From the NCBI GenBank assembly GCA_938043965.1, contig CALIQQ010000009.1:1-55978 (forward strand): DNA of 55,978 nt, given 5' to 3'. Below are positions 1 through 11,637 of the stretch, piece by piece. The notes below the pieces were generated by a model. That model saw only the letters and a list, made by a program, of their open reading frames with translations, was not told the DNA's origin and ran no database searches. This stretch comes from an uncultured Candidatus Saccharibacteria bacterium (GTDB lineage: Bacteria; Patescibacteriota; Saccharimonadia; Saccharimonadales; Saccharimonadaceae). Positions within the stretch are counted from its first letter, which is position 1. Each line of letters starts with the position of its first letter. A program made the position numbers and the translations under genes.

Positions 1-55
1 TTTTTGATGGCAATAACTTTACCATTCTATGTTGCAAAGGTTGTGAGCTATTACG
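1..55 (+). mobile_element. 3' end of an IS, cut by the contig edge
   Basis: These 55 bases are identical to the reverse complement of 55924-55978. A stop codon at 5-7 aligns with the stop of a decayed transposase C-terminus at 55127-55192. Bases 31-55 form the terminal inverted repeat, which is shared with relics near 52566, 54121 and 55091 and has the core GTTGCAAAGG. The element body lies outside the window. Calling it an IS3/IS481-type element is inferred from the relics further right. Confidence 0.7.
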
Positions 56-61
56 GAAATC

Positions 62-90
62 TTGACAAATCATACCGTTTGTGCTATAAT
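62..90 (+). promoter_or_regulatory. Promoter for the 129-1085 gene, -35 inside an IS end
   Basis: TTGACA (62-67), a 17-bp spacer and TATAAT (85-90) form a consensus promoter. The -35 box is the outermost hexamer of the IS terminal repeat and the -10 lies in the flanking DNA. Confidence 0.8.
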
Positions 91-128
91 ACAACCAGTG
101 GTTTGACATCGAAAAAAAAGGGGGTATT

Positions 129-1085
129 ATGATGACGATAAAGAACTTTAAAATTTTTAATAATGGCGGTTCAGACTCCGAGCCTGTTTCTGCGGTCCTG
201 CCTGAAGCTTCGCCTATCAACGCTGACGCCGAGATAAACACTGGCTCTAGCCCTAATTCAGCTTCCATTCCGGTTGACTATTATCGCCCGGAACTAGCTG
301 AAAACAAAAACAAGGTTAGTGGACAGCTCGAGTTTTTACCGGGCGGAGAACTAAGAGAGGAACGTCCGCGCAAATGCGCGAAAGTCTACTCCGCTATTTA
401 CTGGCGGTGTTTTTCGGCCTTTTTGAACGCTTCTGGCGTTTTTTCTCGGACAATCCATCTGTACTACGCAGTAAAAGATGAGCCAAGGCCTGAGGAGCTC
501 GAGCGTTTTCTTGGTGAGGTCTATTTAGAACCTCAGCAGAGAAAGGAGACCGAGGAGGAACTAGAAAAGCTGTCCGCGCATTATCATATCATGCGCGAGT
601 CTTATCATTGTGACAGCCCAAAAGAGTTATTGAAGAAGGCGGCTAAAGATTGGCAGGCCTATGAGCATGCCCTTAAGGCGTTGTTTTGCGCCGCGGTCAA
701 TGCTAGGGTGCCACACTATGTTTATATCGTGGCACCAAAAAACGATGATGGCGGTAAGAAAAGTTATGTAGCTGAAATATCGAGTCTATTTAATAGTCCA
801 ATCGATATCGAGGCGCTCTCCTTAAGCAAGCAGCTAAGGGATATTATGATCTCTTTTTATAGTCTCGACGACCGCATTCGTGGTGCGGCTCGTCGCCAGT
901 ATTATCGAGAAAAATTCATAAAGCCAGCCCTGAAAGAGCTGCAGAGGACTGGCTACGCTGACCCCATTTCTTTTAGGGAGATGGAAAAGGCGTTTAAGTC
1001 CGACAAAAAATGGCAATCCGCTTTTCTGACCTCTCAAGCTAGAAAGGCGGCTAAAAAACGTCAAACCACTGCTAGCCCCGATTAA
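129..1085 (+). CDS. Orphan hypothetical protein, 318 aa
   Basis: I do not recognise this protein. The first 60 or so residues are low in complexity and rich in Ser, Pro and Asn, so probably disordered. The remainder is charged and apparently helical, with Glu-rich stretches around 120-150 and a basic C-terminus ending in Lys/Arg/Ala repeats. No signal peptide or membrane segment is visible. The start has a strong AAGGGGGT Shine-Dalgarno (SD) sequence, the same unusual form used by the repeat-family genes at 47555 and 48951. A second ATG follows directly at 132. Transcription comes from the IS-end promoter at 62-90, and a terminator overlaps the stop. Its linkage to this IS and leader style groups it with the accessory genes at the right end of the window. 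No function is proposed. Confidence 0.7.
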   Translation: MMTIKNFKIFNNGGSDSEPVSAVLPEASPINADAEINTGSSPNSASIPVDYYRPELAENKNKVSGQLEFLPGGELREERPRKCAKVYSAIYWRCFSAFLNASGVFSRTIHLYYAVKDEPRPEELERFLGEVYLEPQQRKETEEELEKLSAHYHIMRESYHCDSPKELLKKAAKDWQAYEHALKALFCAAVNARVPHYVYIVAPKNDDGGKKSYVAEISSLFNSPIDIEALSLSKQLRDIMISFYSLDDRIRGAARRQYYREKFIKPALKELQRTGYADPISFREMEKAFKSDKKWQSAFLTSQARKAAKKRQTTASPD

Positions 1086-1100
1086 CTTCGGGGCTTTTTC
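1074..1100 (+). terminator. Rho-independent terminator overlapping the stop codon
   Basis: AGCCCCGA and TCGGGGCT form a perfect 8-bp stem followed by a T run. The TAA stop of the upstream gene sits in the loop. Confidence 0.85.
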
Positions 1101-1194
1101 TTGAGCTAGTTATTTTTTACTAAAAACTACTGGTGATAAGCTAGACTAAAGCGAGACAATTGAATTAATTTGCACTATTTTAAACGCTTGCCTC

Positions 1195-1223
1195 TTGAAA
1201 AAAGCTTCAAAATATAGTAAAAT
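1195..1223 (+). promoter_or_regulatory. rpsP promoter of the CCTCTTGAAAA class
   Basis: TTGAAA (1195-1200), a 17-bp spacer and TAAAAT (1218-1223). The same CCTCTTGAAAA block precedes rpoB and infA, and a close variant precedes rplF. Confidence 0.75.
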
Positions 1224-1250
1224 AGCTGAAGTATTAACTAAGGAGAAACT

Positions 1251-1592
1251 ATGCTCGCGATTCGTATGCAGCGTAATGGTCGTACACACCTTCCAGTGTA
1301 TAGAATAGTCGTCCAAGAATCACAGCGTCATCCACTTTCCGGACGCGTTGTGGCTGAAGTCGGCTCATTCGACCCAGCAACTAAAAGAACCGTCTTGAAT
1401 AAGGAAAAGATTGAATTCTACCTTAAGAACGGTGCTCAACCTTCAACTCGAGTAGCTCGTGTCTTGAAACTTAATGACGTGAAGCTTCCAGCTTGGGTGA
1501 AAGAGCCTGTTATGAAGCAAAAGAAGGCTAAACACGCTGACAAGCTTCGTAAAAATCAGCCAAAAGAAGAACCAGTCGAAGCCGAAGCTTAA
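1251..1592 (+). CDS. rpsP: 30S ribosomal protein bS16
   Basis: Small-subunit protein that helps assemble the 5' domain of 16S rRNA. The N-terminus (MLAIRMQRNGR, then YRIVVQES and a VGSFDP motif) is a typical bS16 core of about 80 residues. A Lys-rich then Glu/Ala-rich tail brings it to 113 aa. The ATG follows AAGGAGAA at good spacing. It is paired with khpA downstream, as in many bacteria, but rimM, trmD and rplS, which often follow, are absent here. Its own promoter lies at 1195 and a terminator directly follows it. Confidence 0.97.
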   Translation: MLAIRMQRNGRTHLPVYRIVVQESQRHPLSGRVVAEVGSFDPATKRTVLNKEKIEFYLKNGAQPSTRVARVLKLNDVKLPAWVKEPVMKQKKAKHADKLRKNQPKEEPVEAEA

Positions 1593-1597
1593 ACGAA

Positions 1598-1622
1598 AAA
1601 TCCCGAAAAATCGGGATTTTTT
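1598..1622 (+). terminator. rpsP terminator
   Basis: ATCCCGA and TCGGGAT form a stem with a short A loop and a six-T tail. An extended -10 (TGTTATAAT, ending at 1641) for khpA begins just after it. Confidence 0.85.
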
Positions 1623-1678
1623 AATTCGTTTATGTTATAATTAACCTAACTAAAAATTAAAAATTTGGAGATTCAGAA

Positions 1679-2092
1679 ATGGCAACTATTGACCAGCAAT
1701 TTGTAGAATATATCGTAAAAACCCTCGTAAACAATCCGGACAAAGTCACTATCGAACGTAAAATTGATGAAAAAGGTGTCCTACTTAGCCTTACTGTTGA
1801 CCCTGAAGATGTCGGTCGTGTGATTGGCCGTCGTGGTGCTACCGCTCAAAGCATCCGCACTTTGCTTCGTGCTCTTGGTACTAAAAATGATGCTCGTTAT
1901 AACCTTAAAATCGTCAATGGCGAAGGTGAACGCGTAGCAATGATTTCTAGCGACGACACTGATGATTATGAAAACACCGAGCCAACTGAAGCTCGCACCG
2001 TAGCTGACTTAGATGATCAAACCGAGCATACTTCAGCTCTTGCTGAAAAAACTCGGGCTGATCTCGCTGATATCGATGACCTCGAAATCTAA
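1679..2092 (+). CDS. khpA: KH-domain RNA-binding protein KhpA
   Basis: Single KH domain related to KhpA/YlqC, a small RNA-binding protein that acts with KhpB on many transcripts in Gram-positive bacteria. The GxxG loop is GRRG at residues 50-53, inside VGRVIGRRGATAQSIR. The KH core ends near residue 80. An acidic tail of more than 50 residues rich in Asp, Glu and Thr follows, longer than the usual 75-80 aa protein. The start follows TTTGGAG. The position after rpsP is the standard context. The acidic tail is the only unusual feature. Confidence 0.9.
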   Translation: MATIDQQFVEYIVKTLVNNPDKVTIERKIDEKGVLLSLTVDPEDVGRVIGRRGATAQSIRTLLRALGTKNDARYNLKIVNGEGERVAMISSDDTDDYENTEPTEARTVADLDDQTEHTSALAEKTRADLADIDDLEI

Positions 2093-2173
2093 AGTGTTGT
2101 AAAAATTACAGAAAACAATTCCACAGTAAAAACAGGTGTAGATGAGGTGAGTGTTGTAAAAAATACAGAAAAT
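2093..2173 (+). repeat. Two 24-bp direct repeats upstream of a candidate sRNA
   Basis: Copies at 2093-2116 and 2150-2173 share AGTGTTGTAAAAA, then a variable base, then TACAGAAAA, differing at about two positions. They lie between the khpA stop and the promoter at 2179. They may be operator sites, but no regulator is evident. Confidence 0.55.
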
Positions 2174-2178
2174 CGCTC

Positions 2179-2207
2179 TTGACGAAATAAAGCATAGCCT
2201 CTATACT
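2179..2207 (+). promoter_or_regulatory. Promoter of the candidate sRNA
   Basis: TTGACG (2179-2184), a 17-bp spacer and TATACT (2202-2207). No open reading frame follows within the predicted short transcript. Confidence 0.6.
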
Positions 2208-2212
2208 TAAAA

Positions 2213-2316
2213 CAGTTCAATCGAACGTAAGCTAAACTGCGAGTCTTAGCTTAATAACATAAGTTGAGAGCTTATATGACCAATAAACCGCATGTTGTGA
2301 GAGACGGCGGTTTTTT
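2213..2316 (+). ncRNA. Candidate small RNA with four consecutive hairpins
   Basis: The predicted transcript of about 104 nt has its own promoter and contains four stems in order: GTTC/GAAC; TAAGCTAA/TTAGCTTA, a perfect 8-bp stem; ATAAG/CTTAT; and an intrinsic terminator AAACCGC/GCGGTTT with a T run at 2311-2316. It contains no start codon with a ribosome binding site. I do not recognise the family, and 6S, SRP and T-box signatures are not visible. Its place between khpA and rpoB leaves open that it is an attenuated rpoB leader. Confidence 0.55.
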
Positions 2317-2339
2317 GGTGGCTAAAAAGTAAAAACCTC

Positions 2340-2368
2340 TTGAAAAATCACCTTATTTATGCTAAAAT
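2340..2368 (+). promoter_or_regulatory. rpoB promoter
   Basis: TTGAAA (2340-2345), a 17-bp spacer and TAAAAT (2363-2368), preceded by CCTC. It belongs to the housekeeping promoter class of this window. Confidence 0.75.
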
Positions 2369-2378
2369 TCGAAACAGA

Positions 2379-2484
2379 AGTAGTTTGTTTGAATTTTTTT
2401 GTGGAGCGGCGCGCTCAAGGGGACGGTGCGTTCGTAAAATTCAAACAGTATCTTCAGCCCCTGAAGATAACAAACTAATAACTA
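2379..2484 (+). promoter_or_regulatory. Structured rpoB leader RNA (three-way junction)
   Basis: An outer stem AGTTTGTT/AACAAACT encloses two hairpins. The first, TGAATTTT/AAAATTCA, carries a large GC-rich apical part. The second is TATCTTCAG/CTGAAGATA with a three-base loop. Together they make a closed multibranch domain ending just before the rpoB ribosome binding site. This suggests autogenous or growth-linked control of RNA polymerase synthesis. The function is inferred; the pairing is visible. Confidence 0.6.
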
Positions 2485-2497
2485 AATAGAGGTAAAA

Positions 2498-5400
2498 GTG
2501 AGTACAAAAACCACTGAAAAAGCTGGTAATCGCATCTTTTTCACCGAAGGTGATGAATTACCAATTCCTGATTTGACCGCTCATCAAAAGGATTCTTTTG
2601 ATGACTTTGTCAAATCTGGCCTCCGTGAAATCTTCAATGAGCTTAATCCGATTGAAGACTATACGGGTCAAAGGTTCTCACTTAGCTTCCGTGACTACGA
2701 GTTTAAAGCACCAAAACTCTCAGTTGAAGAAGCTAGGTATAACATGTCAACTTATGAGGCACCGCTTCATGTTACAGTTGAGCTGTCAAACAAGGTAACT
2801 GGCGAAAAGAAAGAACAAGATATCTACTTCGGTGATTATCCTTGGATGACTGATCGTGCAACCTTTATTATCAATGGTACTGAGCGTGTAGTCGTTTCTC
2901 AGCTGATTCGCTCGGCTGGTGTTTTCTTTACCGCTGATACGATTGCTGGCAAAAACTTCTACGGTGCTAAGGTAATCCCAGGCCGCGGTGCTTGGCTTGA
3001 ATTTGAGACCGCAACCAATGGTTGTATCTCTGTTAAAATTGACCGTCGTCGTAAAATCCCAGTCACTACTTTCTTGCGTGCGCTTGGTATGCAAAAAGAT
3101 AGCGAAATTAAGGAGGCTTTTGCTGGGGTTGATAATGGCCCAATTAGCTACATCGATTCAACTCTCGACAAGGACGCTTCAAACAGCCAGGCGGCTGCAC
3201 TTCTCGAAGTTTATCGCCGTCTCCGTCCAGGTGATCTCGCTACAGTTGAAAATGCTCGCTCAATGGTTGAGCGTACCTTCTTTGACTATAAGCGCTACGA
3301 TTATTCTCGTGTTGGTCGCTTTAAGATGAATCAACGTCTTGGCTTTGATACGCCAAACGATAGTGAGCATCGTACTCTTCAGATGCAGGATTTGATTGCA
3401 ATCATCTCGGAAATCATCCGTCTCAATAACACTCAAGAGCCAGCTGATGATATCGACTCACTCGCTAACCGTCGAGTTAAACTCGTTGGTGAATTGGTCC
3501 AACGCCAATTCCGCCTCGGTATGCTTCGTCTGCAGCGCAACATTCTTGACCGGATGTCAGCTGCTAACCCTGAGCAGATTACCCCAAGCCAGCTTCTAAA
3601 CAGCCGTCCAGTTGTAGCTGCCGTGAAAGAGTTTTTCTCTACTTCACAGCTCTCTCAGTTGATGGATGAAACTAACCCATTCTCAGAGCTCGCACATAAG
3701 CGCCGTCTCAGCTCGATGGGTCCAGGTGGTTTGACTCGTGAACGTGCCGGCTTTGATGTCCGTGACGCTCACCCAACTCACTATGGCCGTATTTGTACCG
3801 TTGAAACCCCAGAAGGTGGTAACGTCGGTCTCGTGCTCAACCTTGCAACCTATGCCCGTATTAACGAGTATGGCTTCATTGAAGCTCCATACCGTGTCGT
3901 TAAAGACGGCAAGGTTACTGATGAGGTGATCTACGTTGATGCTTCCTCTGAAGAAGAAATGATCATCGCTGATACCTCAGTCAAACTTGATAAAAATGGT
4001 AAATTCGTCGATGAATGGGTTTCAGCTCGTATTCATGGCCAGCCAGCTCAGGTTGAATCGGCTCGCGTGACTCATATTGACGCCGCTCACAAAGAGATTC
4101 TCGGTGTCTCCGCTTCACTTATTCCATTCGTTGAAAAGAACCGTGTTGACCGCTCCCTCATGGCCTGCGCCATGCAGAAACAGGCTGTCCCATTGCTCCA
4201 CACTGAGGCGCCAATTGTTGGTACCGGTATCGAACGCGAAGTCGCTAAAAATACCTCCCAAATTGTCATGGCTGAGGCTGATGGTGTCGTCGAAAAAGCT
4301 GACGGTGACTCAGTTATTGTTAACTACGGCGCTAAACTTGGCAAAAAAGAGTATAAGTTAACTCATTTCGAAAAAACTAACGACGACCGCTGTTATAATA
4401 TGCACACTGTCGTATCTCGACACCAAAAAGTCGCAAAGGGTGACCTTCTTATCGAAGGTGCTTCCGTTAATCACGGTGAGCTCGCCCTTGGTCAGAACCT
4501 ACTTGTTGCCTTCATGCCATGGCGTGGCTACAACATGGACGACGCGATTGTGATTTCTCGTCGCCTTGTTCAAGATGACTCGCTCACTTCGATTAACATT
4601 AAAGATTTTGATGTTGAGGTGCGTGAGACTAAACTTGGTCCAGAGCAAGTGACGCGTGATATTCCAAATGTTTCCGAACATGCTCTTCGTCATCTCGGTG
4701 AGGATGGTATCGTTACCGTTGGCTCTGAGGTGAAAGGTGGCGATATTCTCGTTGGTAAAATTACGCCAAAGGGTGAACAAGAACTTAGCTCAGAGGAACG
4801 CTTGCTCCGCGCTATTTTCGGTGAAAAAGCGAAGGATGTCCGCGATACCTCGGTCCGTATGACTTCCGGCACCTCTGGCAAGGTGGTTGGCGTTCGCGTC
4901 TATACCCGTGAAGATGAGAGCCACGAACTTAAGGCTGGTGTGATTATGCAGATTAAAATCTTTGTTGCTGAGATGCGTAAAATCCAGGTTGGCGATAAGC
5001 TCTCTGGCCGTCACGGTAACAAGGGTGTAGTCTCTCGTATTCTTCCAGTTGAAGATATGCCATTCACTGAGGATGGTACTCCAATTGACATCATCTTGTC
5101 TCCAATGGGTGTGCCTTCTCGTATGAACCTCGGTCAGCTCTTTGAGATTCACCTTGGTATGGCAGCTCGCGCACTCGGCTACACTGTCGCAACCCCATCC
5201 TTTAACGGTGTTCCAGATGAAATCATCTCGGAAGAACTAGAGAAGGCTGGTATTGACCGTAATGGCCGAATTCAGCTTTATGATGGTCTCACTGGTGAGC
5301 CATTTAACGAAAAGACCTCGGTTGGTGTGATGTACATGATTAAGCTTCACCACATGGTTGAAGATAAGATTCACGCTCGCTCCACTGGTCCATACACGAT

Positions 5401-5935
5401 GGTGACTCAACAGCCACTCGGTGGTAAGGCTCAAAATGGTGGCCAGCGTTTCGGAGAAATGGAGGTTTGGGCGCTCGAATCTTACGGTGCTGCTTCTACT
5501 CTCCAAGAGATGTTGACCATTAAGTCGGATGACGTTTACGGTCGTGCTAAGGCTTACGAATCAATCATTAAGCACGATGCTATCGAGGGGCCAAAACTCC
5601 CAGAAGGCTTTAATGTGCTTGTAAAAGAACTTCAAGGTCTTGGCTTAAAAGTTGATCTCTTAGATAATGGCGAAGCTTCTGATGCTGATACAGTCATCGA
5701 GAAAACCTCTCGTGAAATTGAGCAAGCTCAAGATGACTCACTAATTTATGATAGAAAACTAGGCCAAACCGAACTCAGTGGTGATGATACAATCGATCTC
5801 ACCGAAGACGAGTCTCGTGCAGCCCTAGACGAAGAAGGAATATCAATAACTGACGCCGAAGGTGACGAAATCATCGAAGATTATGATGACGATGATGGTT
5901 CAGTTGACCTCGGCGACGAAGGAGAGGAACTCTAA
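2498..5935 (+). CDS. rpoB: RNA polymerase beta subunit
   Basis: Catalytic beta subunit of RNA polymerase, 1145 aa. The rifampicin-pocket region lies near residues 378-425, with SQLSQLMDETNP, HKRRLSSMGPGG and TVETPEGGNVGL. HGNKG lies near residue 838, and the C-terminal SRMNLGQLFE and GGQRFGEMEVWALE motifs follow. It ends in an acidic tail of about 60 residues. The start is GTG after GAGGTAAAA; no better upstream ATG is in frame. rpoC follows after one base, so the two are translationally linked. Unlike the common order, rplJ-rplL are not upstream; a structured leader is found instead. Confidence 0.98.
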   Translation: MSTKTTEKAGNRIFFTEGDELPIPDLTAHQKDSFDDFVKSGLREIFNELNPIEDYTGQRFSLSFRDYEFKAPKLSVEEARYNMSTYEAPLHVTVELSNKVTGEKKEQDIYFGDYPWMTDRATFIINGTERVVVSQLIRSAGVFFTADTIAGKNFYGAKVIPGRGAWLEFETATNGCISVKIDRRRKIPVTTFLRALGMQKDSEIKEAFAGVDNGPISYIDSTLDKDASNSQAAALLEVYRRLRPGDLATVENARSMVERTFFDYKRYDYSRVGRFKMNQRLGFDTPNDSEHRTLQMQDLIAIISEIIRLNNTQEPADDIDSLANRRVKLVGELVQRQFRLGMLRLQRNILDRMSAANPEQITPSQLLNSRPVVAAVKEFFSTSQLSQLMDETNPFSELAHKRRLSSMGPGGLTRERAGFDVRDAHPTHYGRICTVETPEGGNVGLVLNLATYARINEYGFIEAPYRVVKDGKVTDEVIYVDASSEEEMIIADTSVKLDKNGKFVDEWVSARIHGQPAQVESARVTHIDAAHKEILGVSASLIPFVEKNRVDRSLMACAMQKQAVPLLHTEAPIVGTGIEREVAKNTSQIVMAEADGVVEKADGDSVIVNYGAKLGKKEYKLTHFEKTNDDRCYNMHTVVSRHQKVAKGDLLIEGASVNHGELALGQNLLVAFMPWRGYNMDDAIVISRRLVQDDSLTSINIKDFDVEVRETKLGPEQVTRDIPNVSEHALRHLGEDGIVTVGSEVKGGDILVGKITPKGEQELSSEERLLRAIFGEKAKDVRDTSVRMTSGTSGKVVGVRVYTREDESHELKAGVIMQIKIFVAEMRKIQVGDKLSGRHGNKGVVSRILPVEDMPFTEDGTPIDIILSPMGVPSRMNLGQLFEIHLGMAARALGYTVATPSFNGVPDEIISEELEKAGIDRNGRIQLYDGLTGEPFNEKTSVGVMYMIKLHHMVEDKIHARSTGPYTMVTQQPLGGKAQNGGQRFGEMEVWALESYGAASTLQEMLTIKSDDVYGRAKAYESIIKHDAIEGPKLPEGFNVLVKELQGLGLKVDLLDNGEASDADTVIEKTSREIEQAQDDSLIYDRKLGQTELSGDDTIDLTEDESRAALDEEGISITDAEGDEIIEDYDDDDGSVDLGDEGEEL

Positions 5936-5936
5936 T

Positions 5937-9815
<3,879 letters not shown>

Positions 9816-9832
9816 CCTTAGTTAATCATAAG

Positions 9833-9866
9833 AAGAGACCAGCGTTTTAGCGCTGGCTCTTTTTGT
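9833..9866 (+). terminator. rpoBC terminator
   Basis: AGAG.CCAGCG and CGCTGG.CTCT form a stem followed by five T. Confidence 0.8.
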
Positions 9867-9889
9867 CTCAGATACTTTAGGTAGACCTC

Positions 9890-9918
9890 TTGTTATTTTT
9901 TAGATTTCGTAGTATAAT
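9890..9918 (+). promoter_or_regulatory. Promoter of the rplC-rpsH cluster
   Basis: TTGTTA (9890-9895), a 17-bp spacer and TATAAT (9913-9918), again preceded by CCTC. Confidence 0.7.
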
Positions 9919-9924
9919 TAAGGA

Positions 9925-10100
9925 GTATAGTTTATCAAGGTGACATTTGAACAACTAGACAAGAGGGAAAGCCACTCGCTTCCGACTGTATTATTTTTTC
10001 TCAAGGCTAATCTTGAGAGTGTAATGGCCAAAACAGTGAAACGGGTTGGAACTGCTCAAATTGTCTAGTTCTAAGAGTGCCCCTGTAATAAAGGAAAGGA
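9925..10100 (+). promoter_or_regulatory. Structured leader of the S10-type operon
   Basis: The leader of about 180 nt is closed by CTAGACAA/TTGTCTAG, about 100 nt apart. It holds at least one clear internal hairpin (TCTCAAG/CTTGAGA) and a weaker GGAA/TTCC stem. In other bacteria an S10-operon leader is bound by L4. Here rpsJ is absent and rplC comes first, so this is probably a lineage-specific equivalent. Function is by analogy. Confidence 0.5.
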
Positions 10101-10104
10101 TAAG

Positions 10105-10716
10105 ATGAAAGTTATCATCGGCACCAAAATTGGTATGACCCAGATCATCGGTGAAGATGGACTTGTTACTCCTGTAACAATCCTCCAAGCTGGCCCGATC
10201 ACAGCGACTCAGATTAAAACTGTCGAAACCGACGGTTATAACGCTGTGCAGTTCGGTTACGGTCAGGGTAAGAATCTGAGCAAGTCGGTTACTGGCCACG
10301 TCCAAAAGGCTAGTGTCACTCCAAAAACCCTAAAGGAATTTCGTACGGATTCCGCAGTGGAGCTTAAAGTCGGAGACAGTATTTCTGTTGACGCTTTTGA
10401 ACTCGGCGATAAGGTTACTGTGACTGGCACAAGCAAGGGTAAAGGTTTTGCTGGTACCGTCAAGCGTTGGAACTTCCAAGAATCACGCAATACCCATGGC
10501 TTCAAGGGTGATATTCGTAAAGTCGGTTCAATCGGCTCTATGTATCCTCAAAAAGTTTTCAAGGGTAAGCGTATGCCAGGTCGTATGGGCCATGATCAAG
10601 TAACTGTTAAGAACTTGATTGTTGCTTATATCGATAAAGAAAATAATCTCTTAGGTCTTAAAGGCGCAGTCCCAGGTCCTAAGAAAGGAATTGTAACTGT
10701 GGAGGGAGATAAGTAA
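10105..10716 (+). CDS. rplC: 50S ribosomal protein uL3
   Basis: Early-assembling large-subunit protein near the peptidyl transferase centre. It opens MKVIIGTKIGMTQI and contains the long-loop motif RNTHGFKGDIRKVGSIG and GKRMPGRMGHDQVTVKNL, all typical of uL3. At 203 aa it is slightly short but complete. The ATG follows AAAGGAAAGG. It heads the operon, since rpsJ (S10) is not present upstream, and the rplD start follows after one base. Confidence 0.97.
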   Translation: MKVIIGTKIGMTQIIGEDGLVTPVTILQAGPITATQIKTVETDGYNAVQFGYGQGKNLSKSVTGHVQKASVTPKTLKEFRTDSAVELKVGDSISVDAFELGDKVTVTGTSKGKGFAGTVKRWNFQESRNTHGFKGDIRKVGSIGSMYPQKVFKGKRMPGRMGHDQVTVKNLIVAYIDKENNLLGLKGAVPGPKKGIVTVEGDK

Positions 10717-10717
10717 T

Positions 10718-11323
10718 ATGGCAGATCTAAATCCAAGCATCTTCAATCTTGAAGTTACAAATCACGAATTAATTAAACTCGCTTACGACGCCTACCTTGC
10801 AAATAGCCGTAGCTCTCACGCTAAGACTTTGAAGCGTGGTGAGGTCCGCGGTGGCGGTAAGAAGCCTTGGAAGCAGAAAGGTACTGGTCGAGCACGTTTT
10901 GGTTCAACCCGTAACCCAATCTGGCGCCACGGTGGTATCGCTGGTGGTCGTACTGGCGAAGAGAACTTCACCAAAAACTTGGCTCGCAACGCTAAAAAAG
11001 TTGCAGTCATGCAAGCGCTTTCTCTTAAAAATGCCGAAAAAGCAATCGTTGTGATTAGCTCTCTTGGTATTAAGCAAGGTAAAGTTAAGGAAGTCCTGAA
11101 GACTCTCGAAACTAATAAAGTTAACACAGCATCAAACATCTTGCTCGTTGTTAAAGATAAAGATGAACTCACTCTTCGTGCAACTTCTAACATTGCTAAT
11201 GTCAAGCTCGTTCGCTCGACCTACTTGAACGTCTTTGATCTAATGAACGCTGATCAAATCGTCATCTTAGAAGATGCAATCGCCGAAATCGAGAATTGGT
11301 TGCTAGTAAAGGAGAATAAATAA
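10718..11323 (+). CDS. rplD: 50S ribosomal protein uL4
   Basis: Large-subunit protein lining the exit tunnel, and in E. coli the autoregulator of the S10 operon. The conserved loop includes GEVRGGGKKPWKQKGTGRAR and GSTRNPIWRHGG around residues 40-70. Length (201 aa) is usual. Its start lies one base after the rplC stop and its stop overlaps the rplW ATG, so translation is coupled. If the upstream leader is autoregulated, this is the likeliest ligand. Confidence 0.96.
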   Translation: MADLNPSIFNLEVTNHELIKLAYDAYLANSRSSHAKTLKRGEVRGGGKKPWKQKGTGRARFGSTRNPIWRHGGIAGGRTGEENFTKNLARNAKKVAVMQALSLKNAEKAIVVISSLGIKQGKVKEVLKTLETNKVNTASNILLVVKDKDELTLRATSNIANVKLVRSTYLNVFDLMNADQIVILEDAIAEIENWLLVKENK

Positions 11324-11637
11324 TGTTAGTTATTCCACGTGCAACTGAAAAATCTTATCGAGAACAAGCTAAGCGCACTTATATCTTTAATGTTCCTGAA
11401 GGCGGCTCAAAGCAAGCTATTGCTAAATCCGTTGAAGAACAGTTCAATGTCACCGTAGAAGATATTCGCGTCTTGACCCGCAAGGGCAAAGCTACCCGCT
11501 TCTCAAAGGGTAAACACGCTTATCCAGGCACTACTTATCGCCGCGATAAGAAAATCGCTTACGTTACACTAAAAGAAGGCGATAAAATCCGTGTATTCGA
11601 AGAGGAAACTAAAACTACTGAAAAGGAGAATAAGTAA
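11323..11637 (+). CDS. rplW: 50S ribosomal protein uL23
   Basis: Tunnel-exit protein that docks trigger factor and SRP. It starts MLVIPRATEKSY and has VEDIRVLTRKGKATRF, matching the uL23 core, in 104 aa. The ATG overlaps the rplD stop, and its own stop overlaps the rplB ATG. Confidence 0.94.
   Translation: MLVIPRATEKSYREQAKRTYIFNVPEGGSKQAIAKSVEEQFNVTVEDIRVLTRKGKATRFSKGKHAYPGTTYRRDKKIAYVTLKEGDKIRVFEEETKTTEKENK

Noticed and set aside
5862..5936. Earlier start for rpoC
   Set aside because: It overlaps the rpoB tail in another frame; the conserved beta' N-terminus begins at 5937 after GGAGAGGAA.
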